A DNA stretch of 64,000 nt from CAYHXN01 sp964360605 (GTDB lineage Bacteria; Patescibacteriota; Minisyncoccia; UBA6257; WO2-44-18), in NCBI GenBank assembly GCA_964360605.1, contig CAYHXN010000002.1, positions 9,553-73,552 of the forward strand, written 5' to 3'. The number at the start of each line of letters is the position of its first letter. Within the stretch, counting starts at the first letter, position 1. A program made the position numbers and the translations under genes. Below are positions 1-7,039 of this stretch, piece after piece. Below the pieces are notes generated by a model, which saw nothing but the letters and a program-made list of their open reading frames with translations, did no database searches and had not been told where the DNA came from.

Positions 1-73
1 ATTGGGTATAGACAATAAGAATCAATAGTAAAGGTCCTTAAATTACGAGCTTTGCTCGGATAATTAAAAAATT

Positions 74-214
74 ATGTATAACATGATGCAAATGATACAA
101 AGCTGGGGATGGGGAATGGGCGGCGCCAGTTTTTTCTTTTGGGTGACGACGCTGTTGGTTTGGGTGGCTTTGTTTTTATTAATCGCTTATCTTTGGAAAC
201 AAATTAAGAAATAG
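74..214 (+). CDS. Small single-pass membrane protein (46 aa), unknown function
   Basis: The frame runs from ATG 74 to TAG 212-214. It starts with a Met/Gln/Trp/Gly-rich segment (MYNMMQMIQSWGWGMGG), continues with one strongly hydrophobic helix at about residues 18-41, and ends in a basic tail (WKQIKK), so the C-terminus probably faces the cytoplasm. No family is recognised. It lies 18 nt before the sugar-phosphate isomerase. A purine-rich leader motif at 30-44 resembles one in front of the small gene at 1260. It is short, so coding status rests on the clean membrane-protein pattern. Confidence 0.5.
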   Translation: MYNMMQMIQSWGWGMGGASFFFWVTTLLVWVALFLLIAYLWKQIKK

Positions 215-232
215 ATTTGTTATGATTAAAAG

Positions 233-1195
233 ATGGTGATGCGCGACGCGATTTTAGATTTTGCCAAGCAGTTTGAGTTTCAGCCGAAAATTTCTGGCCG
301 GTTGCCGGAACGGAACCGGTTTATTGTTGTCGGGATGGGCGGTTCGGCTTTGGCTTCGGATATTCTCCGAATTTGGCGACCGGAATTAGATATTAAAATC
401 CACCGCGATTACGGCCTGCCACCAATTTCCAAAAACGATGCCAAAGAGACGCTGGTAATTTTGAGTTCTTATTCTGGCAACACCGAAGAGGTGATTGACG
501 CTTTTTCCGTCGCTAAAAAACAAAAACTATCCCGCGCGGTTCTTGCCGTTGGAGGAAAGCTTTTGGAGTTGGCGAAAAAGGAAAAAGTTCCTTATGTCCA
601 AATACCGGATACGGGCATCCAGCCGCGTTTAGCTCTTGGGTATTCTTTCCTGGGTTTGTTAGCGTTGGTGGAAGACAGTCGCGGTTTACAAGAAGCGTCA
701 AAGCTTTCATCTGTTTTAAATCCGGAAAACCTGCAAATCCTTGGGAAAGAAATAGCCGAAAAACTCAAAGGATTTTTGCCGGTTATTTATAGCTCCCGTC
801 GCAATGGGGCAATAGCTTACAATTGGAAAATAAAATTTAATGAAACGGCTAAAATTCCAGCCTTTTCTAATGTTTTGCCGGAAGTAAACCATAATGAAAT
901 GACCGGCTTTGACGCTGAACCTTCAACGAAACATCTTGGCAATAAGATAAAATTTATATTTCTGATGGACGAGGAAGATGGGCCGAGAATCTCCCGACGA
1001 TTTGATGTTTTAAAAAAGATTTATGAAAAAGAAGGTTTCGCGGTGGAAAATTTGGAACTAAAAGGGCAGACCCGCCTGGAAAAAATTTTTAATTCCTCAA
1101 TTTTAGCGGACTGGACCGCTTATCATCTGGCTTCTTATTACGGCTCTGATCCGGAGAACGTGCCGTTAGTGGAGGAGTTTAAAAAAATGATATAA
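233..1195 (+). CDS. Bifunctional phosphoglucose/phosphomannose isomerase (SIS domains)
   Basis: A 320-aa protein with tandem SIS folds. The first SIS domain shows VVGMGGSALASDI near residue 33 and the sugar-phosphate loop LSSYSGNTEEV near residue 78; the C-terminal part carries EVNHNEMTGF. These are typical of the archaeal/bacterial bifunctional family that interconverts glucose-6-P or mannose-6-P with fructose-6-P. The length matches the family (about 300-340 aa). The start could be ATG 233 or ATG 239; an upstream ATG at 222 reads only five codons. It probably acts in the cytosol, feeding glycolysis or sugar-nucleotide synthesis. Confidence 0.85.
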   Translation: MVMRDAILDFAKQFEFQPKISGRLPERNRFIVVGMGGSALASDILRIWRPELDIKIHRDYGLPPISKNDAKETLVILSSYSGNTEEVIDAFSVAKKQKLSRAVLAVGGKLLELAKKEKVPYVQIPDTGIQPRLALGYSFLGLLALVEDSRGLQEASKLSSVLNPENLQILGKEIAEKLKGFLPVIYSSRRNGAIAYNWKIKFNETAKIPAFSNVLPEVNHNEMTGFDAEPSTKHLGNKIKFIFLMDEEDGPRISRRFDVLKKIYEKEGFAVENLELKGQTRLEKIFNSSILADWTAYHLASYYGSDPENVPLVEEFKKMI

Positions 1196-1259
1196 TTAGT
1201 AAGTAGGAATTAAGGAATTAGGAAATTGAAAAGGTCGTTAAATTTATGAATTAAATTTT

Positions 1260-1463
1260 ATGGAAGAACAAACAAATCAGGGAATGGTTTGCAAATGCAG
1301 CCATCACAGTTTTATTTCTTGGTTAGTAATGCTTTTTGGCGCTATCTTTCTATTGCGCGCTTTAGATATTCTTGGATCAGGATTAGTTGATTTAGCCTGG
1401 CCAATTTTAGTCATTGTTGCCGGATTTATGAAAATGGGAAGCCGAAAGTGCAAGTGTTGCTAA
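1260..1463 (+). CDS. Small membrane protein with Cys-rich ends (67 aa)
   Basis: No known family is recognised. The protein has an N-terminal CKCSHH motif (about residues 11-16), two hydrophobic helices (about 19-36 and 42-57) and a C-terminal RKCKCC tail. The Cys/His pattern at both ends suggests metal or thiol chemistry next to a membrane, but this is inference. It begins at ATG 1260, 30 nt after a leader motif at 1230-1244 nearly identical to one before the gene at 74, and it is closed by a strong terminator. Confidence 0.6.
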   Translation: MEEQTNQGMVCKCSHHSFISWLVMLFGAIFLLRALDILGSGLVDLAWPILVIVAGFMKMGSRKCKCC

Positions 1464-1469
1464 TTTTGG

Positions 1470-1502
1470 AAAACTACCCCGATATCCGTCGGGGTAGTTT
1501 TC
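1470..1502 (+). terminator. Rho-independent terminator
   Basis: An 11-bp stem (AAACTACCCC / GGGGTAGTTT, extended by GA/TC) with a short loop ends in a T-rich tail just after the gene at 1260-1463. Confidence 0.85.
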
Positions 1503-1511
1503 ATTAATATA

Positions 1512-1520
1512 TGGTATAAT
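1512..1520 (+). promoter_or_regulatory. Extended -10 promoter (TGGTATAAT)
   Basis: A perfect TGnTATAAT extended -10 ends 7 nt before ATG 1528. The predicted transcript starts at or within a base or two of the start codon, so the mRNA would be leaderless. Confidence 0.65.
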
Positions 1521-1527
1521 AGCATCA

Positions 1528-1926
1528 ATGGAAAATCAAACAGTTCAATCTAAAAATGGGAACGTCGTCCACTATCATGGTATGACGGTGCGCAAGCTTT
1601 TTATAACCGCCGCCGTAATTATGGTGCTATCTTTGCCGTTTTTATCGCCGCTTTTGCCGGTTCCGATTTTCATCTCTCTTCTTTCTATACTTACTATCGC
1701 GATGGTCGCCGGATTGGCTAATCCTTACCAACGTTGGGTTGGCTGGTTAACGACTTTGACTGCCTGCGGCGCTTTTCTTACTTTTGAATATCACGCCGTA
1801 ATTGCTTTTTTGGAATATGGATCCAATAATCATCTTTTCTTTGTTAATCAAATCTTGGCTTTGATTTTCTTATCAGCTTTGTATTTAAGCACTAAAACTC
1901 TTAGGGGAATGCTTTTGAAAAAATAG
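1528..1926 (+). CDS. Four-helix membrane protein, unknown function (132 aa)
   Basis: The sequence has a polar N-terminus of about 20 residues, then four predicted membrane segments (about 24-42, 44-65, 73-92 and 104-121) and a basic end (LRGMLLKK). It has no motif I can name. The start ATG 1528 is set by the extended -10 seven bases upstream, and no ribosome binding site fits in between. It is a single-gene unit between a terminator and the promoter at 1930. Confidence 0.6.
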   Translation: MENQTVQSKNGNVVHYHGMTVRKLFITAAVIMVLSLPFLSPLLPVPIFISLLSILTIAMVAGLANPYQRWVGWLTTLTACGAFLTFEYHAVIAFLEYGSNNHLFFVNQILALIFLSALYLSTKTLRGMLLKK

Positions 1927-1929
1927 AGA

Positions 1930-1958
1930 TTGACAAATTATTCAAATAGTGCTACAAT
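1930..1958 (+). promoter_or_regulatory. Sigma70-type promoter (TTGACA-17-TACAAT)
   Basis: TTGACA at 1930-1935, a 17-bp spacer and TACAAT at 1953-1958. Transcription should start near 1965, giving a leader of about 55 nt before ATG 2020. Confidence 0.85.
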
Positions 1959-2019
1959 TACAAGCAACTAAATCATGAGATTTAGCCCGTTCTTTTAACC
2001 TTATTTTCGGAGTTTGTTT

Positions 2020-2436
2020 ATGAAGATCGTGGATGGTCGCCTAGTGGAAATCAGCGCGGAGGAACCCGTCCTCATTTTCTATGAGAGTGAAGTTCCTGAC
2101 CGGCGTGATGGAAAGCCAGCGTTTTTCCTAATTCAGCACTCGGCAGATCCGGAAAAATACTGCCTTTGTGGTACTTTTCCGGATGGAGGAAGGGTTTCTC
2201 CTCTGGCGATTCCCAAAAACGTGCCCCGTCTTTGGAGAGGGTACCGGCCGCGGGGTGTTGCGGAAAGCATGGCTCGCGCGTTGAACCAGATGGATGCCTC
2301 CGGTCTCATTGACTGGACGGCGCCGCTTATGCCGATTTGTCGGCAGGATCTCAGTAATACCGACAATGAAGAGTTGGTTGCTCTCATTAAAGAGAAGCAA
2401 TGCCTACCGACACCTCCGGAACCGGAAAGCGTTTAG
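2020..2436 (+). CDS. Hypothetical cytosolic protein (138 aa)
   Basis: I do not recognise this protein. It has no membrane segment or signal peptide and looks like a small mixed alpha/beta protein, with the stretch IDWTAPLMPICRQD near the C-terminus. ATG 2020 is preferred over the TTG at 2014 because a GGAG at 2009-2012 sits 7 nt upstream. It has its own consensus promoter and a strong terminator, so it is a monocistronic gene. Its codon use is visibly richer in C- and G-ending codons than the AT-rich neighbours, which could mean recent acquisition or high expression. Confidence 0.65.
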   Translation: MKIVDGRLVEISAEEPVLIFYESEVPDRRDGKPAFFLIQHSADPEKYCLCGTFPDGGRVSPLAIPKNVPRLWRGYRPRGVAESMARALNQMDASGLIDWTAPLMPICRQDLSNTDNEELVALIKEKQCLPTPPEPESV

Positions 2437-2448
2437 TCAAACAAGTAA

Positions 2449-2480
2449 CCCCCAGCAGTAATGCTGGGGGACTTTTATTT
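2449..2480 (+). terminator. Rho-independent terminator
   Basis: CCCCCAGCA, loop GTAA, TGCTGGGGG, followed by a T-rich tract. An apparent in-frame ATG of metK at 2461 lies inside this hairpin and is not the real start. Confidence 0.9.
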
Positions 2481-2511
2481 TAAACTTTCCAAGGGTACAA
2501 TTTACTTTGAT

Positions 2512-3570
2512 ATGTATAATCCTAAAATTTATACAGTAGAAAGCGTTACTTCCGGTCATCCAGACAAAATTTGCGACCAGATTTCTGACGCTATTTTAGA
2601 TGAATGTTTAAAACAAGATCCGAAAAGCCGCGTGGCGATGGAAACCTTCGGCGCTCACGGCCTTTTAGTTTTAGGTGGCGAGCTGACTACCAATGCCAAA
2701 GTTGATTTTGAAAAAGTCGCCCGCGATGTTTATAAAGATATTGGCCATGGCGATGAACTGAAAGTTATTACAAACATCGTCCAACAATCTCCGGATATTG
2801 CTATGGGAGTGGATACTGGCGGCGCCGGTGATCAGGGGATAATGTATGGCTATGCAACTAATGAAACATCAGAATTTTTGCCAAAAGGAATTGTTTTAGT
2901 TCATAAGCTAACTAGCGGTTTGGAACGGTTAAGGAAATCTGGAGAAATAAAATGGCTAAAACCTGATGGCAAAGCTCAAGTGACGATGGAAGGAGATCGG
3001 GTTATTTCTGCTTTAGTTAGCGCCCAACATGATGAAAATGTTTCCCAAGAAGAAATTAAAAAAATTCTTATAGAGAAACTCATCAAACCGGTGATAGGCG
3101 ATATAACTGGCGTAGAAGTTTTAGTGAATCCAACCGGCAAATTTGTCTACGGCGGTTTTTATGCTGATACCGGACTTACCGGAAGAAAATTAATGGTAGA
3201 TACTTACGGCGGAGTTTTTCCTCACGGCGGTGGTGCGTTTTCCGGTAAGGACCCGACTAAAGTGGATCGCTCCGCGGCTTACATGTGCCGCTTCGTTGCT
3301 AAAAATCTTGTGGCTTCCGGAGCCGCCAAAAAGTGTTTAGTTTCCGTGGCTTACGCAATCGGACGAGCCGAACCGACTATGGTGGAAGCAATTAACGAAA
3401 AAGGAGAAAGCTTGGCGGATTTAGTAAAAAACAAATTTGATTTCCGTCCCTCGGCAATTATTGAACGGTTGAAGTTACTTCGTCCAATTTACCGACAAAC
3501 CGCAGTTTACGGGCACTTTGGGAAAGCCGGGCTTCCGTGGGAGTTACTAATTACTAATGGCACTAATTAA
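2512..3570 (+). CDS. metK: S-adenosylmethionine synthetase
   Basis: MetK makes SAM from methionine and ATP. The 352-aa protein shows the N-terminal SVTSGHPDKICDQISDAILD block, the GAGDQGIMYGYATNE signature near residue 103, the NPTGKFVYGG core and the glycine-rich GGGAFSGKDPTKVDRSAAY ATP loop. It is shorter than typical bacterial MetK (about 385-400 aa) but keeps all main blocks. ATG 2512 is chosen because homologues start just before YTVESVTSGHPDK and the longer frame runs through a terminator. A TACAAT at 2496-2501 sits 10 nt upstream. A SAM-dependent methyltransferase follows. Confidence 0.93.
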   Translation: MYNPKIYTVESVTSGHPDKICDQISDAILDECLKQDPKSRVAMETFGAHGLLVLGGELTTNAKVDFEKVARDVYKDIGHGDELKVITNIVQQSPDIAMGVDTGGAGDQGIMYGYATNETSEFLPKGIVLVHKLTSGLERLRKSGEIKWLKPDGKAQVTMEGDRVISALVSAQHDENVSQEEIKKILIEKLIKPVIGDITGVEVLVNPTGKFVYGGFYADTGLTGRKLMVDTYGGVFPHGGGAFSGKDPTKVDRSAAYMCRFVAKNLVASGAAKKCLVSVAYAIGRAEPTMVEAINEKGESLADLVKNKFDFRPSAIIERLKLLRPIYRQTAVYGHFGKAGLPWELLITNGTN

Positions 3571-3612
3571 GCTAATGGTTAATCTTACTATTCGTCATTG
3601 GCCTAATTAGCA

Positions 3613-4341
3613 ATGAAAAACACTTCTTGGGGCAAAGAAATTGTCTGGGGCGAATATCAAAAAGAACTTATTTTGCCTAATCTTCGGCGCCTTATGGAGC
3701 TTAAGAATAACGAGGTTGTTTTGGATCTCGGCTGCGGGGCGGGGTTTTTTGCCCGCGAGTTTGCCAAAAGCGGGTCTAAAATAATCGGAGCAGACATCTC
3801 TTTGGAGTTGATTGAACAAGCCAAACGGAATTCTCCGAAAAATATTCAGTACTATACCGCGCCGGCGCATAAGCTGGGATTTTTAAAAAACCAAAGCGTG
3901 GATAAAATCGCCATAATTTTAGCAATCCAAAATATGGAAAACGTTCACGAAGTTTTAAAAGAATGCGGCCGTTTATTAAAAGCCAACGGCCGGATGTTTT
4001 TGGTAATGAATCATCCGGCTTTTCGGATACCCAAGCGTTCTTCGTGGGGCTGGGACATGGATAATAAAATCCAATATCGGAGGGTTGAAAGCTATTTGTC
4101 CGAATCTAAAGAAAAAATTGAGATGCACCCCGGCGAAAAACCGAGCGAGACCACGCTATCATTTCATCGCCCGCTCCAATTTTATTTTAAAGCGTTGAAT
4201 AAGAACGGTTTTTCGGTTTCGCGGCTGGAGGAGTGGAACTCCCATAAGAAAAGCGAACTCGGGCCGCGTTCCAAAGCGGAAGATATTGCCCGCAAAGAAA
4301 TCCCGATGTTCCTATTCTTGGAGGCAATAAAATCTAATTAA
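3613..4341 (+). CDS. Class I SAM-dependent methyltransferase
   Basis: The 242-aa protein has the Rossmann SAM-binding motif I VLDLGCGAGFFAREF (about residues 36-50), the acidic residue of motif II in GADISLELIE (about 60), and a motif around DKIAIILAIQNMENVHEVL in the place of motif IV. The substrate cannot be read from the sequence; the fold is of the UbiE/COQ5-like type. It follows metK by 42 nt, but this is not proof of co-function. The region between them contains short inverted TTAGC repeats. Confidence 0.8.
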   Translation: MKNTSWGKEIVWGEYQKELILPNLRRLMELKNNEVVLDLGCGAGFFAREFAKSGSKIIGADISLELIEQAKRNSPKNIQYYTAPAHKLGFLKNQSVDKIAIILAIQNMENVHEVLKECGRLLKANGRMFLVMNHPAFRIPKRSSWGWDMDNKIQYRRVESYLSESKEKIEMHPGEKPSETTLSFHRPLQFYFKALNKNGFSVSRLEEWNSHKKSELGPRSKAEDIARKEIPMFLFLEAIKSN

Positions 4342-4362
4342 ATACTTTTTGAGCAAAATAGA

Positions 4363-4456
4363 GATCAGTTATTCCCCGAGTTGAGTATAGGGGGCCATCA
4401 GTTATTCCCCGAGCGAAGTCGGGATCAGTTATTCCCCGAGCGAAGTCGAGGGGCTA
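4363..4456 (+). repeat. Three tandem copies of a short palindromic repeat
   Basis: The unit GATCAGTTATTCCCCGAG occurs at 4363, 4396 (with one change) and 4423. Copies two and three continue as CGAAGTCG, and the last one ends GAGGGGCTAC. The CCCCGAG...CTCGGGG-type arms can form hairpins. Related elements lie at 4736, 27181 and 50562. Confidence 0.8.
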
Positions 4457-4466
4457 CAATAACCTC

Positions 4467-4733
4467 ATGTCTTGGAAATGGTATATCTACATAGTTGAAT
4501 GTAAAGATAATAGTTATTACACTGGCTTGACTTATCAACCGGATAAAAGATGGAATCAACATTCTTCAGGATTCGGTTCTAATTACACCCAAAAGCACGG
4601 GGTGAAAGCCATCGTTTATTGTGAAGAATATGAAAATTTAGATGAAGCAAGGCGGCGCGAAAAACAAATTAAGAGTTGGTCTAGAATTAAAAAAGAAAAA
4701 CTTATTAAAGGCGAGTGGACTAAGTGGCAGTAA
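4467..4733 (+). CDS. GIY-YIG nuclease superfamily protein (88 aa)
   Basis: The N-terminus WYIYIVECKDNSYYTGLT carries the YIY...YTG pattern of the GIY-YIG fold, followed by the conserved Arg (DKRWNQH) and the RRREKQIKSW helix with basic residues. Length and layout match the YhbQ/UPF0213-like stand-alone GIY-YIG proteins, which are candidate structure-specific nucleases with poorly defined roles. It lies directly between two repeat copies. Confidence 0.85.
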   Translation: MSWKWYIYIVECKDNSYYTGLTYQPDKRWNQHSSGFGSNYTQKHGVKAIVYCEEYENLDEARRREKQIKSWSRIKKEKLIKGEWTKWQ

Positions 4734-4735
4734 TT

Positions 4736-4761
4736 GTAGTCCCTCGACAAGCTCGGGAGAT
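4736..4761 (-). repeat. Inverted copy of the CTCGA palindromic repeat
   Basis: GTAGTCCCTCGACAAGCTCGGGAGATA is nearly the reverse complement of the copy inside mnmA at 50562-50590. Confidence 0.7.
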
Positions 4762-4792
4762 ATTAGATGAGGAATACTTATTAAACGCACCA

Positions 4793-4822
4793 TTGACAAC
4801 TTTTAGTTATTAATGCTAAAAT
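4793..4822 (+). promoter_or_regulatory. Sigma70-type promoter (TTGACA-18-TAAAAT)
   Basis: TTGACA at 4793-4798 and TAAAAT at 4817-4822 lie 25 nt before a start codon that also has a strong ribosome binding site (GGAGGT at 4837-4842). Confidence 0.85.
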
Positions 4823-4847
4823 ACTGCCAGCATTTTGGAGGTGAAAA

Positions 4848-5555
4848 ATGCGGAGACTACTCTACCCGTTTTACGGAATTTGGGTGATTTTTTCGGGAAT
4901 CGGAATTGGCATCTTTGCGTCGGTAAAGTTCACGCTATTTCAAGCAGTGTCTTGGACACTCTTTCCTTGGAATAGGTTTAGAGTTGCAACAGATAGGCAT
5001 AATCACCCTCATCGATATTGTAATTTTAATAATCAAGTTAGGGAGTGCTGTTTTGATCTTTATGCTTTCCTTCAAGCCAGTATCTTAACTGTAGCCCCTC
5101 TGATTGCTTTAATTATTGTCTTGGTTAGTAGGGGTACCCCTAATATTAAATTCAATGATTCTGTTTTGGAGATTAACTCCGATGGTGTGCTAGCTGGCAT
5201 TTCTGTCATCCTTTTATTAACTAACGCTTTGAGCGTCTTTTATGAAATCGGCCGTTGGTATCAAAACAAGAAGGAAAAGGAGAAGGCGGAGCGAAAAGGG
5301 GCGCTTTCCGAAGCGATGGCGAAGAGTAATCCGGAAAAACCTGCGGAACTTCCTAAATCCGAACCCCAAAAACCCGCTCCGATTGAACAGCTTACAGTTC
5401 TTTCCGGAAAGATTTTAGCTACGGAACTGATTACGGAAAAACAGGCTTCTGAATTTATGACCGAAATTTCCGAAGCGCATAAAGACGGCGCCCTCAGCGA
5501 TTCGGAACGCGATTCGCTGTTCCGAATGATTTTCCGGAGAGCCCAGCCGGTTTAA
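4848..5555 (+). CDS. Membrane protein with charged cytosolic tail, unknown function (235 aa)
   Basis: ATG 4848 follows GGAGGT by 5 nt and a consensus promoter. Hydrophobic segments lie at about residues 5-30, 75-95 and 110-125. A long charged, Ala/Pro/Lys-rich linker follows (KEKEKAERKG, then KPAELPKSEPQKPAPIEQ), and a helical C-terminus ends in LSDSERDSLFRMIFRRAQPV. The tail resembles a short oligomerisation module but no family is recognised. It is monocistronic and closed by a terminator. Confidence 0.65.
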   Translation: MRRLLYPFYGIWVIFSGIGIGIFASVKFTLFQAVSWTLFPWNRFRVATDRHNHPHRYCNFNNQVRECCFDLYAFLQASILTVAPLIALIIVLVSRGTPNIKFNDSVLEINSDGVLAGISVILLLTNALSVFYEIGRWYQNKKEKEKAERKGALSEAMAKSNPEKPAELPKSEPQKPAPIEQLTVLSGKILATELITEKQASEFMTEISEAHKDGALSDSERDSLFRMIFRRAQPV

Positions 5556-5558
5556 CAA

Positions 5559-5594
5559 GGCCCTTGACCCCGCTTCAACGCGGGGCCTTTTTTT
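5559..5594 (+). terminator. Rho-independent terminator
   Basis: CCCCGC (5568-5573), loop TTCAAC, GCGGGG (5580-5585), then CC and seven T. Confidence 0.85.
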
Positions 5595-5642
5595 AAGCGA
5601 TAAAGCGGGCTATCATGTATTTAGAATATTGAAGGTTCGGAA

Positions 5643-6119
5643 ATGAAGCGAAAAACTCCGGAAGATATTTTTAAGTGGGCGCTTCTGGAATTAAAGAAAT
5701 TTGGAGGCAACGCTCCGAAGATAGACGAATTCTTATACAGAACATTTATTCCGGAGGTCTTGAAGATCCCCAGCAATACGCTAGGAGAAGAACTTTATAA
5801 TTTCTTAAAAAAGTGGCAGGACATGGATGAGGAATGGTTTAAAACAGCGGAACGAAAGAGTGATGAAGCGAGAGCGGCGAGGTACTCTCTTGATAAACAG
5901 GCGGCCGTAATGCTGGGAGCGTATCGCGAGCTTTTTAAGATGTTGGTGGAATTAAGAGATTGGCTGAATAAAAATATGCCGGCGGCCTTTCCGGATGAGT
6001 TACAAGCCATTATTCTGGCGGTGGTGGAGCACGAAACAGAAGATTTCAAGAAAGAGTTAGAAGATCTTGAAAAAGATTTAGGAGAGGGTCCCAATGAAGA
6101 AGACGATGAGAATAAGTAA
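5643..6119 (+). CDS. Hypothetical helical protein (158 aa)
   Basis: No family is recognised. The protein is charged, almost entirely helical in appearance, with no membrane segment, and ends in a very acidic tail (LEKDLGEGPNEEDDENK). Trp residues are frequent (FKWALLEL, FLKKWQDMDEEW, LRDWLNK). It has its own terminator-like hairpin downstream and is probably a single-gene unit. Confidence 0.6.
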   Translation: MKRKTPEDIFKWALLELKKFGGNAPKIDEFLYRTFIPEVLKIPSNTLGEELYNFLKKWQDMDEEWFKTAERKSDEARAARYSLDKQAAVMLGAYRELFKMLVELRDWLNKNMPAAFPDELQAIILAVVEHETEDFKKELEDLEKDLGEGPNEEDDENK

Positions 6120-6121
6120 TC

Positions 6122-6146
6122 ATCCTCATAAATGGGGATTTTTTAT
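6122..6146 (+). terminator. Probable terminator
   Basis: ATCCTCA, loop TAAA, TGGGGAT (one G-T pair) followed by TTTTTATT, just after the stop of the 158-aa gene and before the tail-to-tail nadK. Confidence 0.65.
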
Positions 6147-6157
6147 TGTGGCCGCTG

Positions 6158-6997
6158 TTATCTAAAAGAAAATTTTTCCTGTAAACTTTTAAAGAAATAG
6201 TTTTTTTCTAGCTCCGCGAGTTTTACTAGCTTGGGAGAACGTTTGATGATGACTTTATCTTTTTTATCAAGAGGGAAAATCCGTTCACCGTCGGAAATTA
6301 AGAGAACGTCGGCTTTCTTCCCGTCTTTCGTGAAGAGCAGGCCGCGTTGCCTAAAGTCAATTATTTCTAATCCAACTTTATTTTCCGGTTTTACTATCAT
6401 GCTGGGAGTGGGAATGTTGTGGTCTAGAATCTCGCTTAAGATCATTCCTTGGAAATCGGGCATTACAATCGGACCGTGCGCCGACAAATTGTAGGCCGTG
6501 GAACCGGTAGCGGTTGCCACCAGAAATCCGGTTCCGTGGACGTATTGCACCGGATGGCCTTCTATGGTCACGGAAATTTCCACTATGCCCACCGGATTTT
6601 GGATAATGAAATCGTTGAGTGAAACCGCGCTAAAAACCTGGCGTCCGCGGCGCGAAACTTTGGCTTCCAGCATCATTCTTTTCGCGATAGAAAACTGTCC
6701 TTTTAATAATTTATCCAGACCTCTTAAGAAATTACCGGGTTTTCTTACCGAAGCTAAAAAACCAACATGGCCGAGATTGAGGCCGAAAATAATTGCTCCG
6801 GATTTTTGATATTTCCTAGCGGCTTCCAAAATCGTCCCGTCGCCCCCCAAAACCACTACTGCTTGGGGACGAGCGTCGGAAATTTTTATTCGGGGATGTT
6901 TTTTACTGACCCATTGGGAGATTTTTTTATGCCAATTTACCGCTTCGGAATTTTCCGGACGGTAAAAAACAGCAATATTTTTAATTTGACTCGCCAT
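6158..6997 (-). CDS. nadK: NAD kinase
   Basis: NadK phosphorylates NAD to NADP. The 279-aa protein has the GGDGTILEAARKY catalytic motif (about residues 51-63), NLGHVGFLA (about 74-82), and the conserved GSTAYNLSAHGPIV block that binds the nucleotide. The length is typical. It is transcribed divergently from nadE across only 28 nt. That gap contains an operator-like inverted repeat, so both genes may share control. It ends tail-to-tail with the upstream gene. Confidence 0.93.
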   Translation of the reverse strand: MASQIKNIAVFYRPENSEAVNWHKKISQWVSKKHPRIKISDARPQAVVVLGGDGTILEAARKYQKSGAIIFGLNLGHVGFLASVRKPGNFLRGLDKLLKGQFSIAKRMMLEAKVSRRGRQVFSAVSLNDFIIQNPVGIVEISVTIEGHPVQYVHGTGFLVATATGSTAYNLSAHGPIVMPDFQGMILSEILDHNIPTPSMIVKPENKVGLEIIDFRQRGLLFTKDGKKADVLLISDGERIFPLDKKDKVIIKRSPKLVKLAELEKNYFFKSLQEKFSFR

Positions 6998-7014
6998 AAT
7001 TATATTGATACATT
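6986..7014 (+). promoter_or_regulatory. nadE promoter (TTGACT-17-TACATT)
   Basis: TTGACT at 6986-6991, a 17-bp spacer and TACATT at 7009-7014. The expected start of transcription is about 7021, only about 5 nt before the nadE ATG. Confidence 0.7.
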
Positions 7015-7039
7015 AATAGTGTAAAATGAACACTATTAA
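7013..7039. promoter_or_regulatory. Perfect 10-bp inverted repeat over the nadE start (candidate operator)
   Basis: TTAATAGTGT (7013-7022) and ACACTATTAA (7030-7039) are exact reverse complements around a 7-nt centre that contains the nadE ATG. The repeat overlaps the end of the -10, the predicted transcription start and the start codon. This is the expected position of a repressor site, or of an mRNA hairpin hiding the start. The NrtR-like gene downstream of nadE is the obvious candidate regulator; that link is inference. Confidence 0.7.

Noticed and set aside
2461..2511. Longer N-terminus for metK starting at 2461
   Set aside because: The ATG lies inside a terminator hairpin, and homologues start at the YTVESVTSGHPDK region.
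4363..4456. Three tandem repeats that could suggest a CRISPR array
   Set aside because: Only three units, with 8-15 nt between them, palindromic arms and related copies elsewhere in coding DNA; no cas genes nearby.
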